Origin: a virus
Direction: 5' to 3' (one strand)
IMG/VR virus record: IMGVR_UViG_3300026512_000024
Location: 1 to 43,612 of that record
Length of the DNA: 43,612 nucleotides
Shown piece after piece: positions 19,551 to 28,854 of the stretch (positions are counted from its first letter, which is position 1; each line of letters starts with the position of its first letter). The notes under the pieces are model-generated. The model worked only from the letters and a program-made list of their open reading frames with translations. It was not told where the DNA came from and did no database searches. Position numbers and translations under genes: made by a program.

Positions 19551-21418
19551 ATGTATTAACGGTTGTCCTGACGAAAGAAGTTACTGATAAGTGGGAGAGA
19601 TTGAAGAAGGCCCGCCTGAACAAAGAGAAGCAGTGGGCTAAAAACCTTCTTTACCTTTTCGGCCATAACTATGTCACCGTCACGCCGATAAAAGGCGGGG
19701 CGATGAAAGGGACGCTTGACGAGATTGTATCGTATGCCTTCCAAGAGATTAAAAATTCCCGTGCTGCCAAGACGAGGCGATCTAATATTATTCTTCCGCA
19801 GTGGCGATCGTTGTTGTCGAGGATGTTGAAAAACAAGGCGGCCATTGTTGTAGAGCCGTTAACTTTTTCGGATAGAGATACTGCGGCGTCGTCAGTTGCG
19901 CAAGAAGTATTAGAAGATTGGTGGTTCAACGTTAACAAACACAATCCCTTCCTGAGAGATAAGTATGCGGGGATGTATAATGTGTTGCGATACGTGTTTG
20001 CGTATTTGTTGACGTATGGAGAATGCATTGTTCGGCCATACTTCAACCCTGATACGAAGACTGAGGTAGTTGTTGATAATGAGATTGTTGAGGCGAATGC
20101 TGGTGAGGTTGAGACTTTAGTTTTCAATCCATTCGATTACATTTGGGACCCGCTTGATAGATACGTGATAGAGCGGCAAGTAATGGATGCTGACTATGTT
20201 GGGGCGATGTATAATAAAGAAGTTAAAGGGAAAACAATCAGGCGGGAAGGGATTGAGTCGCAGTTAGAGAAAGTATTATCGTATTCAGGCATTGACACTC
20301 AGTTTGAGAATGCGGTATGGGTGTATAGATATTGGGAAAGGCCGTCACCTAAATATCCAGATGGGCGGTTGATAATTACGACTGAGACGACATTATTGTA
20401 TGAAGGAGCGTTGCCTGAGGAGGCGTTTGGTGAGTTACCTCATTTTAGATTTACTTTTCAGGATTTACTTTTCGGGAATATTTCACGAGGCGTCGTAGAG
20501 GATATGATACCGTTGCAGGATGATTATAATGATACTTTATTAAAAATAGATAAGTATAAAGCACAGGCGGGGCACCTCTTGATACCTCGTGGCGCCAATA
20601 TTAAGCGGGCAGTTACTGAGGATCAGACTACTGTTATTATGTATAACCCAGTTGGCGGAGAGCCACGATATATGCAACCGGGTTCGCCACCGCAATTTTT
20701 GTTTGAGAATTTGATGAGAATTAAACAAGATTTGCAAGATATTACGATGACCCACGACGTCACTAAGGCACGGGTCCCTGCGAATGTGCGGAGCGGGTAT
20801 GCGATACAGTTGTTGCAGGAGAAAGATGAGGATGAGTTGGAGCCGTATCTTACTGCCTTTGAGGATAAGTTATCAACGATGTGTGAGTTTGTGTTGAAGA
20901 TGATGAAGAGATTTTATGGAGAAGAAAGGATATTAAGGATTGCGGGAGAAGGTAAAGCACTTGAGGTGAGAAGATTTACAGGTAGCGATTTAGGTGGGCC
21001 GTGGAGGATCAAGATTGAGTTCGGGTCTTGGTTGCCACAATCCAAGCAAGCCAGACAAGAGATGGTCGTTAAGTTGGTGCAGTTCGGGATACTTACACCT
21101 CAAGAGGCCAAGAAACTGTTACCTCTTGGGAAACTTGACGAGAACATAATGCCACCTGATTATACTAAGGCGAAAGAAGAGTTGCAGTTGTTGATAGATG
21201 GGGTGGCTGATTATATACCTGTGAAACAATACGATAATCATAAGATACACGCTGATGTGTTTAGAGATTATATGGAGACTATGGAATTTGAGAAGTTGCC
21301 GCCGATGACTAAGATTGCGATTGAGCAACACTTTATGGAACATATAAGGGCGATGGCAGAACAAATGCCACCAACCCCGCCTGAGGGAGTGGCACAAACA
21401 CAAGGAGGTATTAGATGA
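19538..21418 (+). CDS. portal protein (P22-like family, tentative)
   Basis: 626 residues. GTG at 19538 is the only plausible start; the gene overlaps its neighbour by 13 bases. The central segment MIPLQDDYNDTLLKIDKYKA and the later RSGYAIQLLQEKDEDELEPY with a long helix EFVLKMMKRFYG match the stem and wing organisation of P22-type portals. The portal is the dodecameric ring at one capsid vertex through which DNA enters and leaves. The C-terminal part is helical with a Pro-rich end. Position directly after terL and before scaffold and coat supports the call. Confidence 0.85.
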   Translation: MGELDVLTVVLTKEVTDKWERLKKARLNKEKQWAKNLLYLFGHNYVTVTPIKGGAMKGTLDEIVSYAFQEIKNSRAAKTRRSNIILPQWRSLLSRMLKNKAAIVVEPLTFSDRDTAASSVAQEVLEDWWFNVNKHNPFLRDKYAGMYNVLRYVFAYLLTYGECIVRPYFNPDTKTEVVVDNEIVEANAGEVETLVFNPFDYIWDPLDRYVIERQVMDADYVGAMYNKEVKGKTIRREGIESQLEKVLSYSGIDTQFENAVWVYRYWERPSPKYPDGRLIITTETTLLYEGALPEEAFGELPHFRFTFQDLLFGNISRGVVEDMIPLQDDYNDTLLKIDKYKAQAGHLLIPRGANIKRAVTEDQTTVIMYNPVGGEPRYMQPGSPPQFLFENLMRIKQDLQDITMTHDVTKARVPANVRSGYAIQLLQEKDEDELEPYLTAFEDKLSTMCEFVLKMMKRFYGEERILRIAGEGKALEVRRFTGSDLGGPWRIKIEFGSWLPQSKQARQEMVVKLVQFGILTPQEAKKLLPLGKLDENIMPPDYTKAKEELQLLIDGVADYIPVKQYDNHKIHADVFRDYMETMEFEKLPPMTKIAIEQHFMEHIRAMAEQMPPTPPEGVAQTQGGIR

Positions 21419-22317
21419 AAGAAGAGTTTACGCAAGAACAGATGAACAAGATTGTGGACGATGCTTTAAAAGATTTGCAAGGGGAACAGCAAACTCAGGA
21501 GCAGGAGGAGACAAAACCTCAAGAGGAGAAAGAAGAGGAACAGGCTCAACAACAGACACAAGAGGAGATTGTTGTTGAGATAGATGGTAAGAAAATCCCT
21601 CTTGAGGAGTTGAAGAAAGGGTATATGCGAAGTAAGCATTATACGCAGAGGCTTAATGAATTAGCGGAAAAAAGCAAAGAATTGGAATATCTTGAGGAGT
21701 TAGCGAAAGAAATTCCTCCAGATAAGATAGACCAGATCAAAGCCTTAATACGAGGCGACCAAAACTTGACACAAGAGCAGAAGGACGCAATGGAGGAATA
21801 TCTTGAAGGGCTTGACCCTGACGATCCAGTTGCCAAGACACTTGGCCAAGTAATGCAGGAGTTGCAAGAGATTAAGAAACAGGTAGCAGAGCAAAGCCGT
21901 TTAACTGCGGCGAAGCAACAGGAAGAAGTTGTTAACTACTTGGCTGGGCTGATTAATTCTTCTATTGAGGAGGCCTCAAAAGGCAAAGAGTTCGTCAACG
22001 ATGTGGAGCGGGAAATCTACAATATGTTGGTATTGTCCTCAATTGAGGCGGTGAACCCGAATGTTCCTGTTGAGACAGAGGACGATGTTAAGAAGATTGT
22101 AGAGGCGATTTGTGACAACGTGTATGACAAGATTAAGAGTTATCGTAGTGGCGTTGTCTCAACTGTGAATAAGTCAACAGTGCAGACAGGAATGGGCAAC
22201 GGTGTCAAAAAGTCAGTAGCACCATCTGTGGATGATGTCATCAAGGAAAAAGGGTGGCAGGCTGCCTTGGATGGTATGATTCAGGAAGCGTGGAAACAGG
22301 TTAGTGAAAAAACGTAA
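21415..22317 (+). CDS. scaffolding protein
   Basis: 300 residues, AAGGAGGTATTAG before an ATG that overlaps the portal stop. Highly acidic, Gln/Glu-rich N-terminus (about residues 15-50, repeated QQTQEQEE), then long predicted coiled coils. A small C-terminal helical end (DDVIKEKGWQAALDGMIQEA) is of the type that contacts the coat. No catalytic residues for a protease. Composition and place between portal and coat identify it; no sequence family is needed. Confidence 0.82.
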   Translation: MKEEFTQEQMNKIVDDALKDLQGEQQTQEQEETKPQEEKEEEQAQQQTQEEIVVEIDGKKIPLEELKKGYMRSKHYTQRLNELAEKSKELEYLEELAKEIPPDKIDQIKALIRGDQNLTQEQKDAMEEYLEGLDPDDPVAKTLGQVMQELQEIKKQVAEQSRLTAAKQQEEVVNYLAGLINSSIEEASKGKEFVNDVEREIYNMLVLSSIEAVNPNVPVETEDDVKKIVEAICDNVYDKIKSYRSGVVSTVNKSTVQTGMGNGVKKSVAPSVDDVIKEKGWQAALDGMIQEAWKQVSEKT

Positions 22318-22329
22318 CGGAGGTGAAAA

Positions 22330-23562
22330 ATGGCAACACAGGTAATGCTTGATACTATATCTGCCTTGCTGAAGAAGATAATTTATCCTGCGGTGGATAC
22401 TACATTCAGCAAGGAAGTAAAACTTTATCCTTTGATTCGGGGCAACGGTGGATATACTTTAATGAATAATAAGTTCTATATCACCTTAAGGTATTCTCCT
22501 AACACTGGTATTGGGGCTATTAGTGAAGGTGGAGCCTTACCAAGCGGGAAGGCTAAATACCTTCAGATGGAGGCTCCCATTAAGTTCGTTGCTGCTGGGA
22601 CTTCAGTTACTGACCAAGCCCTTGAGGTGGCTAAAACCAACGAGCAAGCCTTGAAGAATGTTGCTCAGGATTTGGTTACTAATCTTATAGATGACTTCAA
22701 GGTATATGTTAACAAGATAATGTATGGGGCTGGAGATGGTTATATTGGGAAGGCAGTTGGTGCTGGCTCAACCTCAGATACTCTTACTGTTAATTCGCCT
22801 TTCTTGGTAAGAGTATTAGGGGAAGATAGAACCTTAAGAATAGGTGCCTCTACGAATGTGACTGTGAGTGAGGTTGTTGGTGCCGACCCAATAGCAATGA
22901 CAACTACAGTGAAATTAACTTCAACTGCTTCTTGGTCTGATGGTGACCCTGTATATATTACTCCAAGCGAAGATCCAATGGGGCTTAATGGATTGATTGA
23001 TGATGGGTCAGTGGTTGGCACCATACAGGGTATAGATAGAACATCTGTTTATGCCGTCAACTCTTGGGTTGACGACGATGAGGAAACTTGGTCTTCCTTT
23101 GAGGTTGATACAATGACTCGGCTTTACACTATGGCCAGAGCATACGGTGGAAGTGTTAAGGTAATATTGATGAGTCAGGATATGTTTGATGCTTATGTTG
23201 CAACACTGGTTAACATCAATAATTATCGTCTTGACCCAACTAAAGAGGTAAACAGAATAACTGCAGGGTATAATCCTGAGGGTGTCTCCTTTATGGGTGG
23301 TGCAGCAAAAGTAAGTGTTGACCCTGACATACCTGCAGGCACCGTGTATGGCATATCTCCTGAGGCGTTTACCTTGGGTGAGGCATCCAATCCGTTTGAT
23401 TGGTTCCCGGGCAATACTGGTCCTAACAGTGTGTTTAAGCAGCAGATAGATTCAGATGGTCGGTATCTTGCAGCGTGGGAGTGTCACGCTAAGTATTACT
23501 TCAATGTGCTTTGTAAGAACTTCTTGAAGAACTTCGCTATCAAGAACAAGACCGTAAGTTAA
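22330..23562 (+). CDS. major capsid (coat) protein
   Basis: 410 residues, GGAGGTGAAAA before the ATG. HK97-fold features: an N-terminal region, then GAISEGGALPSGKAKYLQME leading to the long spine helix (EQALKNVAQDLVTNLIDDFK), and an insertion with beta strands around residues 150-230. A C-terminal P-domain-like region ends in FKQQIDSDGRY. It lies after the scaffold and is followed by a strong hairpin. No protease gene is nearby, in keeping with P22-type assembly. Confidence 0.88.
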   Translation: MATQVMLDTISALLKKIIYPAVDTTFSKEVKLYPLIRGNGGYTLMNNKFYITLRYSPNTGIGAISEGGALPSGKAKYLQMEAPIKFVAAGTSVTDQALEVAKTNEQALKNVAQDLVTNLIDDFKVYVNKIMYGAGDGYIGKAVGAGSTSDTLTVNSPFLVRVLGEDRTLRIGASTNVTVSEVVGADPIAMTTTVKLTSTASWSDGDPVYITPSEDPMGLNGLIDDGSVVGTIQGIDRTSVYAVNSWVDDDEETWSSFEVDTMTRLYTMARAYGGSVKVILMSQDMFDAYVATLVNINNYRLDPTKEVNRITAGYNPEGVSFMGGAAKVSVDPDIPAGTVYGISPEAFTLGEASNPFDWFPGNTGPNSVFKQQIDSDGRYLAAWECHAKYYFNVLCKNFLKNFAIKNKTVS

Positions 23563-23573
23563 TTATAAGTTTT

Positions 23574-23598
23574 GAGGGAGGGGGTAATCCCCTCCCTC
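23574..23598 (+). terminator. strong hairpin after the coat gene
   Basis: GAGGGAGGGG (23574-23583) pairs perfectly with CCCCTCCCTC (23589-23598) around GTAAT. No T-tract follows (TGAAACTATAAA). It may stabilise the coat mRNA or partly attenuate transcription, raising coat over tail proteins. Confidence 0.65.
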
Positions 23599-23620
23599 TG
23601 AAACTATAAAAGGAGAAAGT

Positions 23621-23806
23621 ATGTGGACGAGGGATAGACGAGAAGACTTCAAAAAGGATGTTGCGAAGGAAGTGACTAAGTTTTATCTTTCGCAAAAAGA
23701 GGAGAAAAGTCGGGACGCAAGACGAGAAGTTGAGAGTATAGTTACAGATGAAGCGATACATACGTATCGCCATAGAGTTAAAGGGAGGAAGTATTTTTAC
23801 TTTTAA
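23621..23806 (+). CDS. unrecognised charged protein (61 aa)
   Basis: AAAAGGAGAAAGT before the ATG. Basic and acidic helices (RREDFKKDVAKEVTKFYLSQ) ending in GRKYFYF. It comes after the coat hairpin, so translation may be lower than that of the coat. Function unknown. Confidence 0.65.
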   Translation: MWTRDRREDFKKDVAKEVTKFYLSQKEEKSRDARREVESIVTDEAIHTYRHRVKGRKYFYF

Positions 23807-23818
23807 GGAGGAGACAAG

Positions 23819-24076
23819 ATGACTAAGAAAATAAAAGACATTGTTGTAATGTTCAACCACATACGTTACGTTGCCAAAAATGGGGTTGTTTATAAAAAAG
23901 ACATCCCTACAATTTGGCGTAATTGTGACCCTGCACAGGTGGAGAGATTTTTAATTAAGAAGTATGGTCCGAAAGGGCTGAAAGTAGTTGAGGCAGAGAC
24001 ACTTGGGGCTCAACAAGTAAGCGATAAGAAGGGGGACAAAATAGATGGCAGTAACGGCGGAAAATCTGATAGATGA
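23819..24076 (+). CDS. unrecognised small protein before the head-tail adaptor (85 aa)
   Basis: AAGGAGGAGACAAG before the ATG. Short beta start (DIVVMFNHIRYVAKNGVVYK) and a C-terminal polar tail that overlaps the next gene by 32 bases. Position suggests a minor head protein. No family recognised. Confidence 0.65.
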   Translation: MTKKIKDIVVMFNHIRYVAKNGVVYKKDIPTIWRNCDPAQVERFLIKKYGPKGLKVVEAETLGAQQVSDKKGDKIDGSNGGKSDR

Positions 24077-24650
24077 GGTTGCAGTATTAGTAGGGGATAG
24101 CTCTACTAAGTTTAAAGAGAAATTACTTGTAGGGTTGAGGCAGGTATTGAGGAGGATACCTGCTTTTTTGTATCACGATAAAATTTTTACCGTTTGGACT
24201 ACAAATTTGGAAAAAGATAAAGAAGAAATCACGTTAGCGGATAACATTACAAACGTTAAGGCAGTTAAAGTAAAAGATGGCAACTCTTGGTTTGAGGTTA
24301 AACGTGTTCGCCTTGAAGACTTAAATTATGGCACAACTGCGAGAATACCATCTCAATTCGCCGTTGAAGGGAACAAAATACTCTTTGATGCTCCAGCAGA
24401 TAAAGAGTATTACCTACGCCTCATCGTTGCAGTGTCAAACGCTGGCAACTTATCTTGGACGACAGAATTTGACTTTACTGATGAAGTATTGTCCTTGATA
24501 CACGATGGCCTTTTGTATGAGGCATATATGTATAGAGAAAGGCCAGATATGGCCAATGCTGCCTTGAACTCCTTCACTGCTACATTACGGGCAATACTTG
24601 AGATGTATGAAGAAGATAATGTGGGGAATTTGATATGGCAAGAGGAATGA
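24045..24650 (+). CDS. head-tail adaptor (gp4/tail-tube A-like)
   Basis: 201 residues, GAAGGGGGACAAAATAG before the ATG. A helix-rich N-terminus (LIDEVAVLVGDSSTKFKEKL and VGLRQVLRRIP) precedes a beta domain, then a long C-terminal helix (VLSLIHDGLLYEAYMYRERP). This alpha-beta-alpha layout, with an Arg-containing YRERPD segment, is that of podovirus adaptors that extend the portal (P22 gp4, T7 gp11). The next gene is the stabilisation protein, as expected. Confidence 0.7.
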   Translation: MAVTAENLIDEVAVLVGDSSTKFKEKLLVGLRQVLRRIPAFLYHDKIFTVWTTNLEKDKEEITLADNITNVKAVKVKDGNSWFEVKRVRLEDLNYGTTARIPSQFAVEGNKILFDAPADKEYYLRLIVAVSNAGNLSWTTEFDFTDEVLSLIHDGLLYEAYMYRERPDMANAALNSFTATLRAILEMYEEDNVGNLIWQEE

Positions 24651-26395
24651 ACGTTTACGCATTAACATCGCCAGTTGCAGGATTGCAGGAGAGGATCCCG
24701 AAGGAATTTTTGAAAGATGTTTATTCTCCTGATTCCTTGAATGTTGAGATTTATAACGGCACAATTGCTTCTCGTCGTGGGTTGCAATTGGAAGCCAATC
24801 TCCCTGTTGAGGCAGATATAGTGAAAATGTTTTTATACCAACCTTACTCAGGCGATAGAGTTGTAATGGTTTGCACGAGGGAAGATATATTTGAGTATAA
24901 CGCTACATCCAAAGTATTCCGTTTCCTCACCCCACGCTACACCACAGGCACAGTTAACGTTACGAATGGGTCAACTGTTGTGACAGGTTCAGGCACGTCT
25001 TGGAGTTCAAATGTGAAAGCAGGAGATTATTTTGGTGTTGGAGATGATATTAACAGTATAACTAAATGGTATAAAATTGCCTCCGTTGATTCAGATACAC
25101 AAATTACCCTTAAAACTGCTTATGAAGAGTCAAGTCAAACTGGGGTAAATTATGTAATAAGGCAAATATTTACTACTGGAGATAAAGATGTTTGGAGAGT
25201 AACTCAGTTCGTAGATAACAACTATGGCGACATTGTTGTCTTTACGAATGGCAGAGATTATCCAGTAAGGTATAAGTTGCCAGACCCGTCGGTGGTTAGA
25301 ATAAATAATGCCTATAAGTGTAAAGATTTAGTTGTATTTAAGGATAGGTTAATTGCTATTCATACAGAGGAAGGTGGAGGGTGGCAGATGCAACGATTCC
25401 GTTGGTCTGCAGTAGCAGATTGTGAGAGTTGGGATGCTCTTGATTTTCAGGATTTAGTTGATACCAAAGGGCATTTAGTTTGCGGTGCATTAAGCCAGAA
25501 CGCAGATTATCTTGTTTTATTCAAAGATGATTCAAAATATCTCATTCGTTGGGTTGGTGGAGATTTTGTTTTTGACAATCAGCGTATAGATTTAGTGGGC
25601 ACATTAGCCCCTAATTCTGTCATCAACGTGCCTCGTTTAGGTTTTGTTTACTTCGGTTCAGATACACGGATACGTTTATATAATGGGATGGAGGATGTTG
25701 ATTTAGGGTATAACGTTTGGCCTGATATTAACAATACGAATATTAACGTTGCCTATAAGATTCATTCATTCTACGTATCCTACAAAAATCAAGTTCGCAT
25801 ATTCTTGCCAATTGTTGAGGATACGATAAATACTTGTTTTGTTTATGATGTAGATAACAAAGCATGGTTGAAGTGGCAGTATAAGAAAGAGATTTTATCG
25901 GCGGTGGAGTTTTGGAATGTAACAAGCTATTTTTGTGATACTCCTCCTGCAAGCGAATGGTATTGTGATGAAACGGATATATATTGCGATTCAAGAGAAT
26001 TATTAGAAAATGCTCCAATGACGTTGTATGGAACAAAAGGGAAAACATATTTGGTAGATAGAGGTTTGTATGATGATGATGAGACATACGAGGTTTATTT
26101 TATAACTAAAAGATTGAATTTTAGGATGCCAAACAAAGTGAAGAGATTATGGAAAATACAGTTATGGGCCAAGACAGCAGATAGAGATGTTAACATCTTT
26201 GTGAAAGGAGATGATTATATAACGTGGCAAGAAACTGAAATTTTAGATATTCAAAGTTCTGTAAGAGAAATCGTTAAACAAGATGTTGTTTTTGATGAAA
26301 ACGCTGAATGTTTTGATATAAAAGTTTCGGCTAATCCACCATTGCAAGTATTGGCTTTGTTGTTTTGGTATTCACCAAGTTATAGCGTGGTATAA
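24635..26395 (+). CDS. packaged-DNA stabilisation / tail nozzle protein (gp10-like)
   Basis: 586 residues, overlapping the adaptor by 16 bases. It opens with PVAGLQERIPKEFLKDVYSP and NGTIASRRGLQ, a signature of phage head-tail stabilisation proteins. It continues as a mostly beta, propeller-like chain with a small inserted domain around residues 105-185 (TVNVTNGSTVVTGSGTSW). Such proteins close the portal after packaging and form part of the short tail. The fold is inferred from pattern; there is no exact match by eye. Confidence 0.75.
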   Translation: MARGMNVYALTSPVAGLQERIPKEFLKDVYSPDSLNVEIYNGTIASRRGLQLEANLPVEADIVKMFLYQPYSGDRVVMVCTREDIFEYNATSKVFRFLTPRYTTGTVNVTNGSTVVTGSGTSWSSNVKAGDYFGVGDDINSITKWYKIASVDSDTQITLKTAYEESSQTGVNYVIRQIFTTGDKDVWRVTQFVDNNYGDIVVFTNGRDYPVRYKLPDPSVVRINNAYKCKDLVVFKDRLIAIHTEEGGGWQMQRFRWSAVADCESWDALDFQDLVDTKGHLVCGALSQNADYLVLFKDDSKYLIRWVGGDFVFDNQRIDLVGTLAPNSVINVPRLGFVYFGSDTRIRLYNGMEDVDLGYNVWPDINNTNINVAYKIHSFYVSYKNQVRIFLPIVEDTINTCFVYDVDNKAWLKWQYKKEILSAVEFWNVTSYFCDTPPASEWYCDETDIYCDSRELLENAPMTLYGTKGKTYLVDRGLYDDDETYEVYFITKRLNFRMPNKVKRLWKIQLWAKTADRDVNIFVKGDDYITWQETEILDIQSSVREIVKQDVVFDENAECFDIKVSANPPLQVLALLFWYSPSYSVV

Positions 26396-26405
26396 GGAGG
26401 CAGTT

Positions 26406-27098
26406 ATGGCGTATACGAGAAGTTGGGATGAAACACAACCTGTAAATCATTTATCAATAAAAGATGTTCCTCCTTGGATAAGGTATGTAAAAATAGACAT
26501 CGCAGAAAGACTAAAAAATTTCTTTTATGGTTTTGTTGTGGGTGAGAATGAAGTTGGAGCCAAAAAAATAGAATTTGTTAAGCAATCAACATCTCCTAAT
26601 GCGGCTACAAATAAAGGTGTCATTTTTACTAAAGAAGTGGATGGAGAAGTGGAACTTTTTTATAAAAGTGCTTCAGGCAAAGAGAAGCAGATTACAAAAA
26701 AAGGAGACTTAAACTTTGTTGCCTTTGAATCAGGGGACATTCTATTAACCACAAAAACTACTACCCCTGAAGGCTGGGAAGATTTATCTGCAACATACGA
26801 TAACAGATTTATTCGTATAAGTTCAGGCACTCCACTTGAGACAGGCGGTAGTGATACGCATAATCACGGTGGCGAGACTGAAGGACATGCTTTGACGATA
26901 GATGAAATGCCTGCACACTCTCATAGTTATTTGAAATTTCGTTATGGTGGAGGTGGAACTTCAGGAAGTGATTATCCTCACGCTTCTTCTTGGGAACAAA
27001 CCTCATCTGTTGGTGGTGGGCAACCACACTCACACGGTATAGCTGAAGCATCTAACGTTCCAGCATACATTCAAGTAAGGATGTTAAGGAAACTATGA
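26406..27098 (+). CDS. tail fibre A with collar-like His-rich tip
   Basis: 230 residues, AAGGAGGCAGTT before the ATG. Residues 1-100 (SWDETQPVNHLSIKDVPPWI ... ERLKNFFYGFV) are an anchor shared with the fibre at 27321. The C-terminal part carries TPEGWEDLSATYDNRFIRIS and HNHGGE, AHSHSY and QPHSHG motifs. This is typical of collar or tip domains in which metal ions are bound by histidines, as in T4 gp12. It probably binds the receptor. The stop overlaps the next start. Confidence 0.8.
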   Translation: MAYTRSWDETQPVNHLSIKDVPPWIRYVKIDIAERLKNFFYGFVVGENEVGAKKIEFVKQSTSPNAATNKGVIFTKEVDGEVELFYKSASGKEKQITKKGDLNFVAFESGDILLTTKTTTPEGWEDLSATYDNRFIRISSGTPLETGGSDTHNHGGETEGHALTIDEMPAHSHSYLKFRYGGGGTSGSDYPHASSWEQTSSVGGGQPHSHGIAEASNVPAYIQVRMLRKL

Positions 27099-27331
27099 AC
27101 GATTTAATGCAAAACAACAACAACGAAACAGTGCCCGGTGTAGGAGTCGCAGGGCAGGTAATGTGTCCGTTTTCTTTAATGGCACCGAAGATGTGTTTAA
27201 AGCAGGGATGTGAGTTGTGGATTGAGTTAAAGTATGGGGATAAGATGGTAGGCAGATGTGCATTAAGTTGGCTGCCGATACTTATGATTGAGACGAGGCA
27301 AGCAATAGAGAGGTTGAAGGATGACGTATAA
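27095..27331 (+). CDS. small Cys-containing protein (78 aa)
   Basis: ATG overlaps the fibre stop as ATGA. CPFSLMAPKMCLKQGCELWI with a later GRCALSWLPIL places four cysteines that could hold a metal or iron-sulfur site. Small proteins with this CPF ... C ... GC-LW ... CAL pattern are found in several phage genomes, but their function is not known to me. Confidence 0.65.
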   Translation: MNDLMQNNNNETVPGVGVAGQVMCPFSLMAPKMCLKQGCELWIELKYGDKMVGRCALSWLPILMIETRQAIERLKDDV

Positions 27332-28631
27332 AAGGGATTGGGATAAAAACAAACCAGAAGACCATTTATTAATTGCTGAAATACCACAGGTTTTTAGGTG
27401 GTTGAAAGAAGATATTGCACAACGCTTGAAAGATTGGATATACGGTTTCATTTCAGGTGAAACTAAAATTGGTTTAAAGAAAGCACCTTTGCACCCTGTA
27501 AGTTCCGACCCTGCGACAGAATCGGATAAAGGGATATTGTATGTTAAGGAAGTAAATGGAATAAAGGAGTTGTTTTATAAGGATAGCGGGGGTAATGTGA
27601 AGCAGTTAACTTCGCAGGGCAAGTTAAACCTTACGGATGAAGGCGTTGTTTATTTAACTGGCGACCAGACAATAAATGGAGTTAAGACATTTGTTGATGG
27701 GTTGAAGGCTCCTGATCCTTCTGATTCCAACGATGTGGCAACAAAGGGATATGTAGATAATTTACCTCATCCAGATGAGAAAGTTAAAGCATCTCCTTCT
27801 GATACGACAGCAGGGTATTTGAGTGATAAAGTGGATGGAGTTACGATTGATGTTAATGCGGAACATTTGTATGTAAAAGACAGTTCTATTTCGCAGGCTA
27901 AATTGAAAACTGCAACAGGGAGTGGAAGTCATTGGGTGGGAGTAGGGGGAAATAATGTTTTGGTGACACTCCCTGGAGGGGAGTATGGATTTTATCCTCT
28001 TATAGCGGTTGATCGTCGAAGCGGGCGTTTTGAAATGGAAATGGGAAGAATAGGGTGGGCTGATGCTACTTATCGATCGAGATTGGGTTTTCATTATTAT
28101 GCGACTACTAGTGGTGGTAAAGCTTCTGCTACTTTTTACTGGAAACAACGCTACATCACCGCTTCTGGATATTACCATTGGATATATCTTCTGTTAGACA
28201 AAGAAAACCGAATTAAAGGAGTTTGGGTAGCGCCTGACCATCCATCAGCGAATATTCCTGCTTTACCTGATGAGATACCACATCCGTTTAGTTTAAATGA
28301 AGGGGATAAAGTCATAGTCGTTGATGAGTCAGTAATGGACGAAGTGAAGGAATTAGTCAGGGCAAACAAAGGAAGGAAGACACCAGCAGAGATACTGACG
28401 GAGGAGTTTATCTTGGACGATTGGGAAGGACCGAAATTTAAGCCAGTTCCGATTATAAAAATAGATGAGTGGGACGCTTACGAAGGTAAGCGTGTAGCAG
28501 AGATAAAAGTTCCGCAGTGGTGTCGGGTTATGTTCAACAACGATAAAGTATGCCTCAAGGAAATAGTTGTTGATAGATTACCTTCTGGGATTGAGTTTAG
28601 GAAGATGAGGAAAAATGAAGCTCAAAACTAA
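27321..28631 (+). CDS. tail fibre B, second receptor-binding protein
   Basis: 436 residues, GGTTGAAGG before the ATG, 11-base overlap with the previous gene. Residues 1-100 (DWDKNKPEDHLLIAEIPQVF ... AQRLKDWIYGFI) are the anchor paralogous to fibre A. Then come VYLTGDQTINGVKTF and ATKGYVDNL, standard shaft segments of phage fibres, and a beta-rich distal region. The last 80 residues (DEVKELVRANKGRKTPAEIL) are helical and may be a trimerisation or assembly tail. Confidence 0.8.
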   Translation: MTYKRDWDKNKPEDHLLIAEIPQVFRWLKEDIAQRLKDWIYGFISGETKIGLKKAPLHPVSSDPATESDKGILYVKEVNGIKELFYKDSGGNVKQLTSQGKLNLTDEGVVYLTGDQTINGVKTFVDGLKAPDPSDSNDVATKGYVDNLPHPDEKVKASPSDTTAGYLSDKVDGVTIDVNAEHLYVKDSSISQAKLKTATGSGSHWVGVGGNNVLVTLPGGEYGFYPLIAVDRRSGRFEMEMGRIGWADATYRSRLGFHYYATTSGGKASATFYWKQRYITASGYYHWIYLLLDKENRIKGVWVAPDHPSANIPALPDEIPHPFSLNEGDKVIVVDESVMDEVKELVRANKGRKTPAEILTEEFILDDWEGPKFKPVPIIKIDEWDAYEGKRVAEIKVPQWCRVMFNNDKVCLKEIVVDRLPSGIEFRKMRKNEAQN

Positions 28632-28854
28632 ACCCACATATTACACAAAATACCGAGACCAAGAGCTCAATAATTTTATCCTTGACGTATATGACGATTT
28701 TCGCCTTCTTGAACCAACATTGGTTACAGAATTACCAGCACCTGTGAAAGAGTATCGTGGCAAGTTTGTATTGAAACAGGGCGACCCTGATGAGTTGTAT
28801 GTATGTGTGCAGGAAAGTGGAGGCTTCACGTGGAAAAAGGTATCATTATCGTAG
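28615..28854 (+). CDS. small fibre-adjacent protein (79 aa)
   Basis: ATG overlaps the fibre end; GATGAGGAAAA precedes it. Beta segment YRGKFVLKQGDPDELYVCVQ and GGFTWKKVSLS resemble the small carbohydrate-binding-like or chaperone domains following fibres. Function unknown. Confidence 0.65.
   Translation: MKLKTKPTYYTKYRDQELNNFILDVYDDFRLLEPTLVTELPAPVKEYRGKFVLKQGDPDELYVCVQESGGFTWKKVSLS

Noticed and set aside
28803-28829. Longer N-terminus for the membrane protein
   Set aside because: It would lie inside the preceding gene, whereas GTG at 28830 has a well-placed GGAGG.
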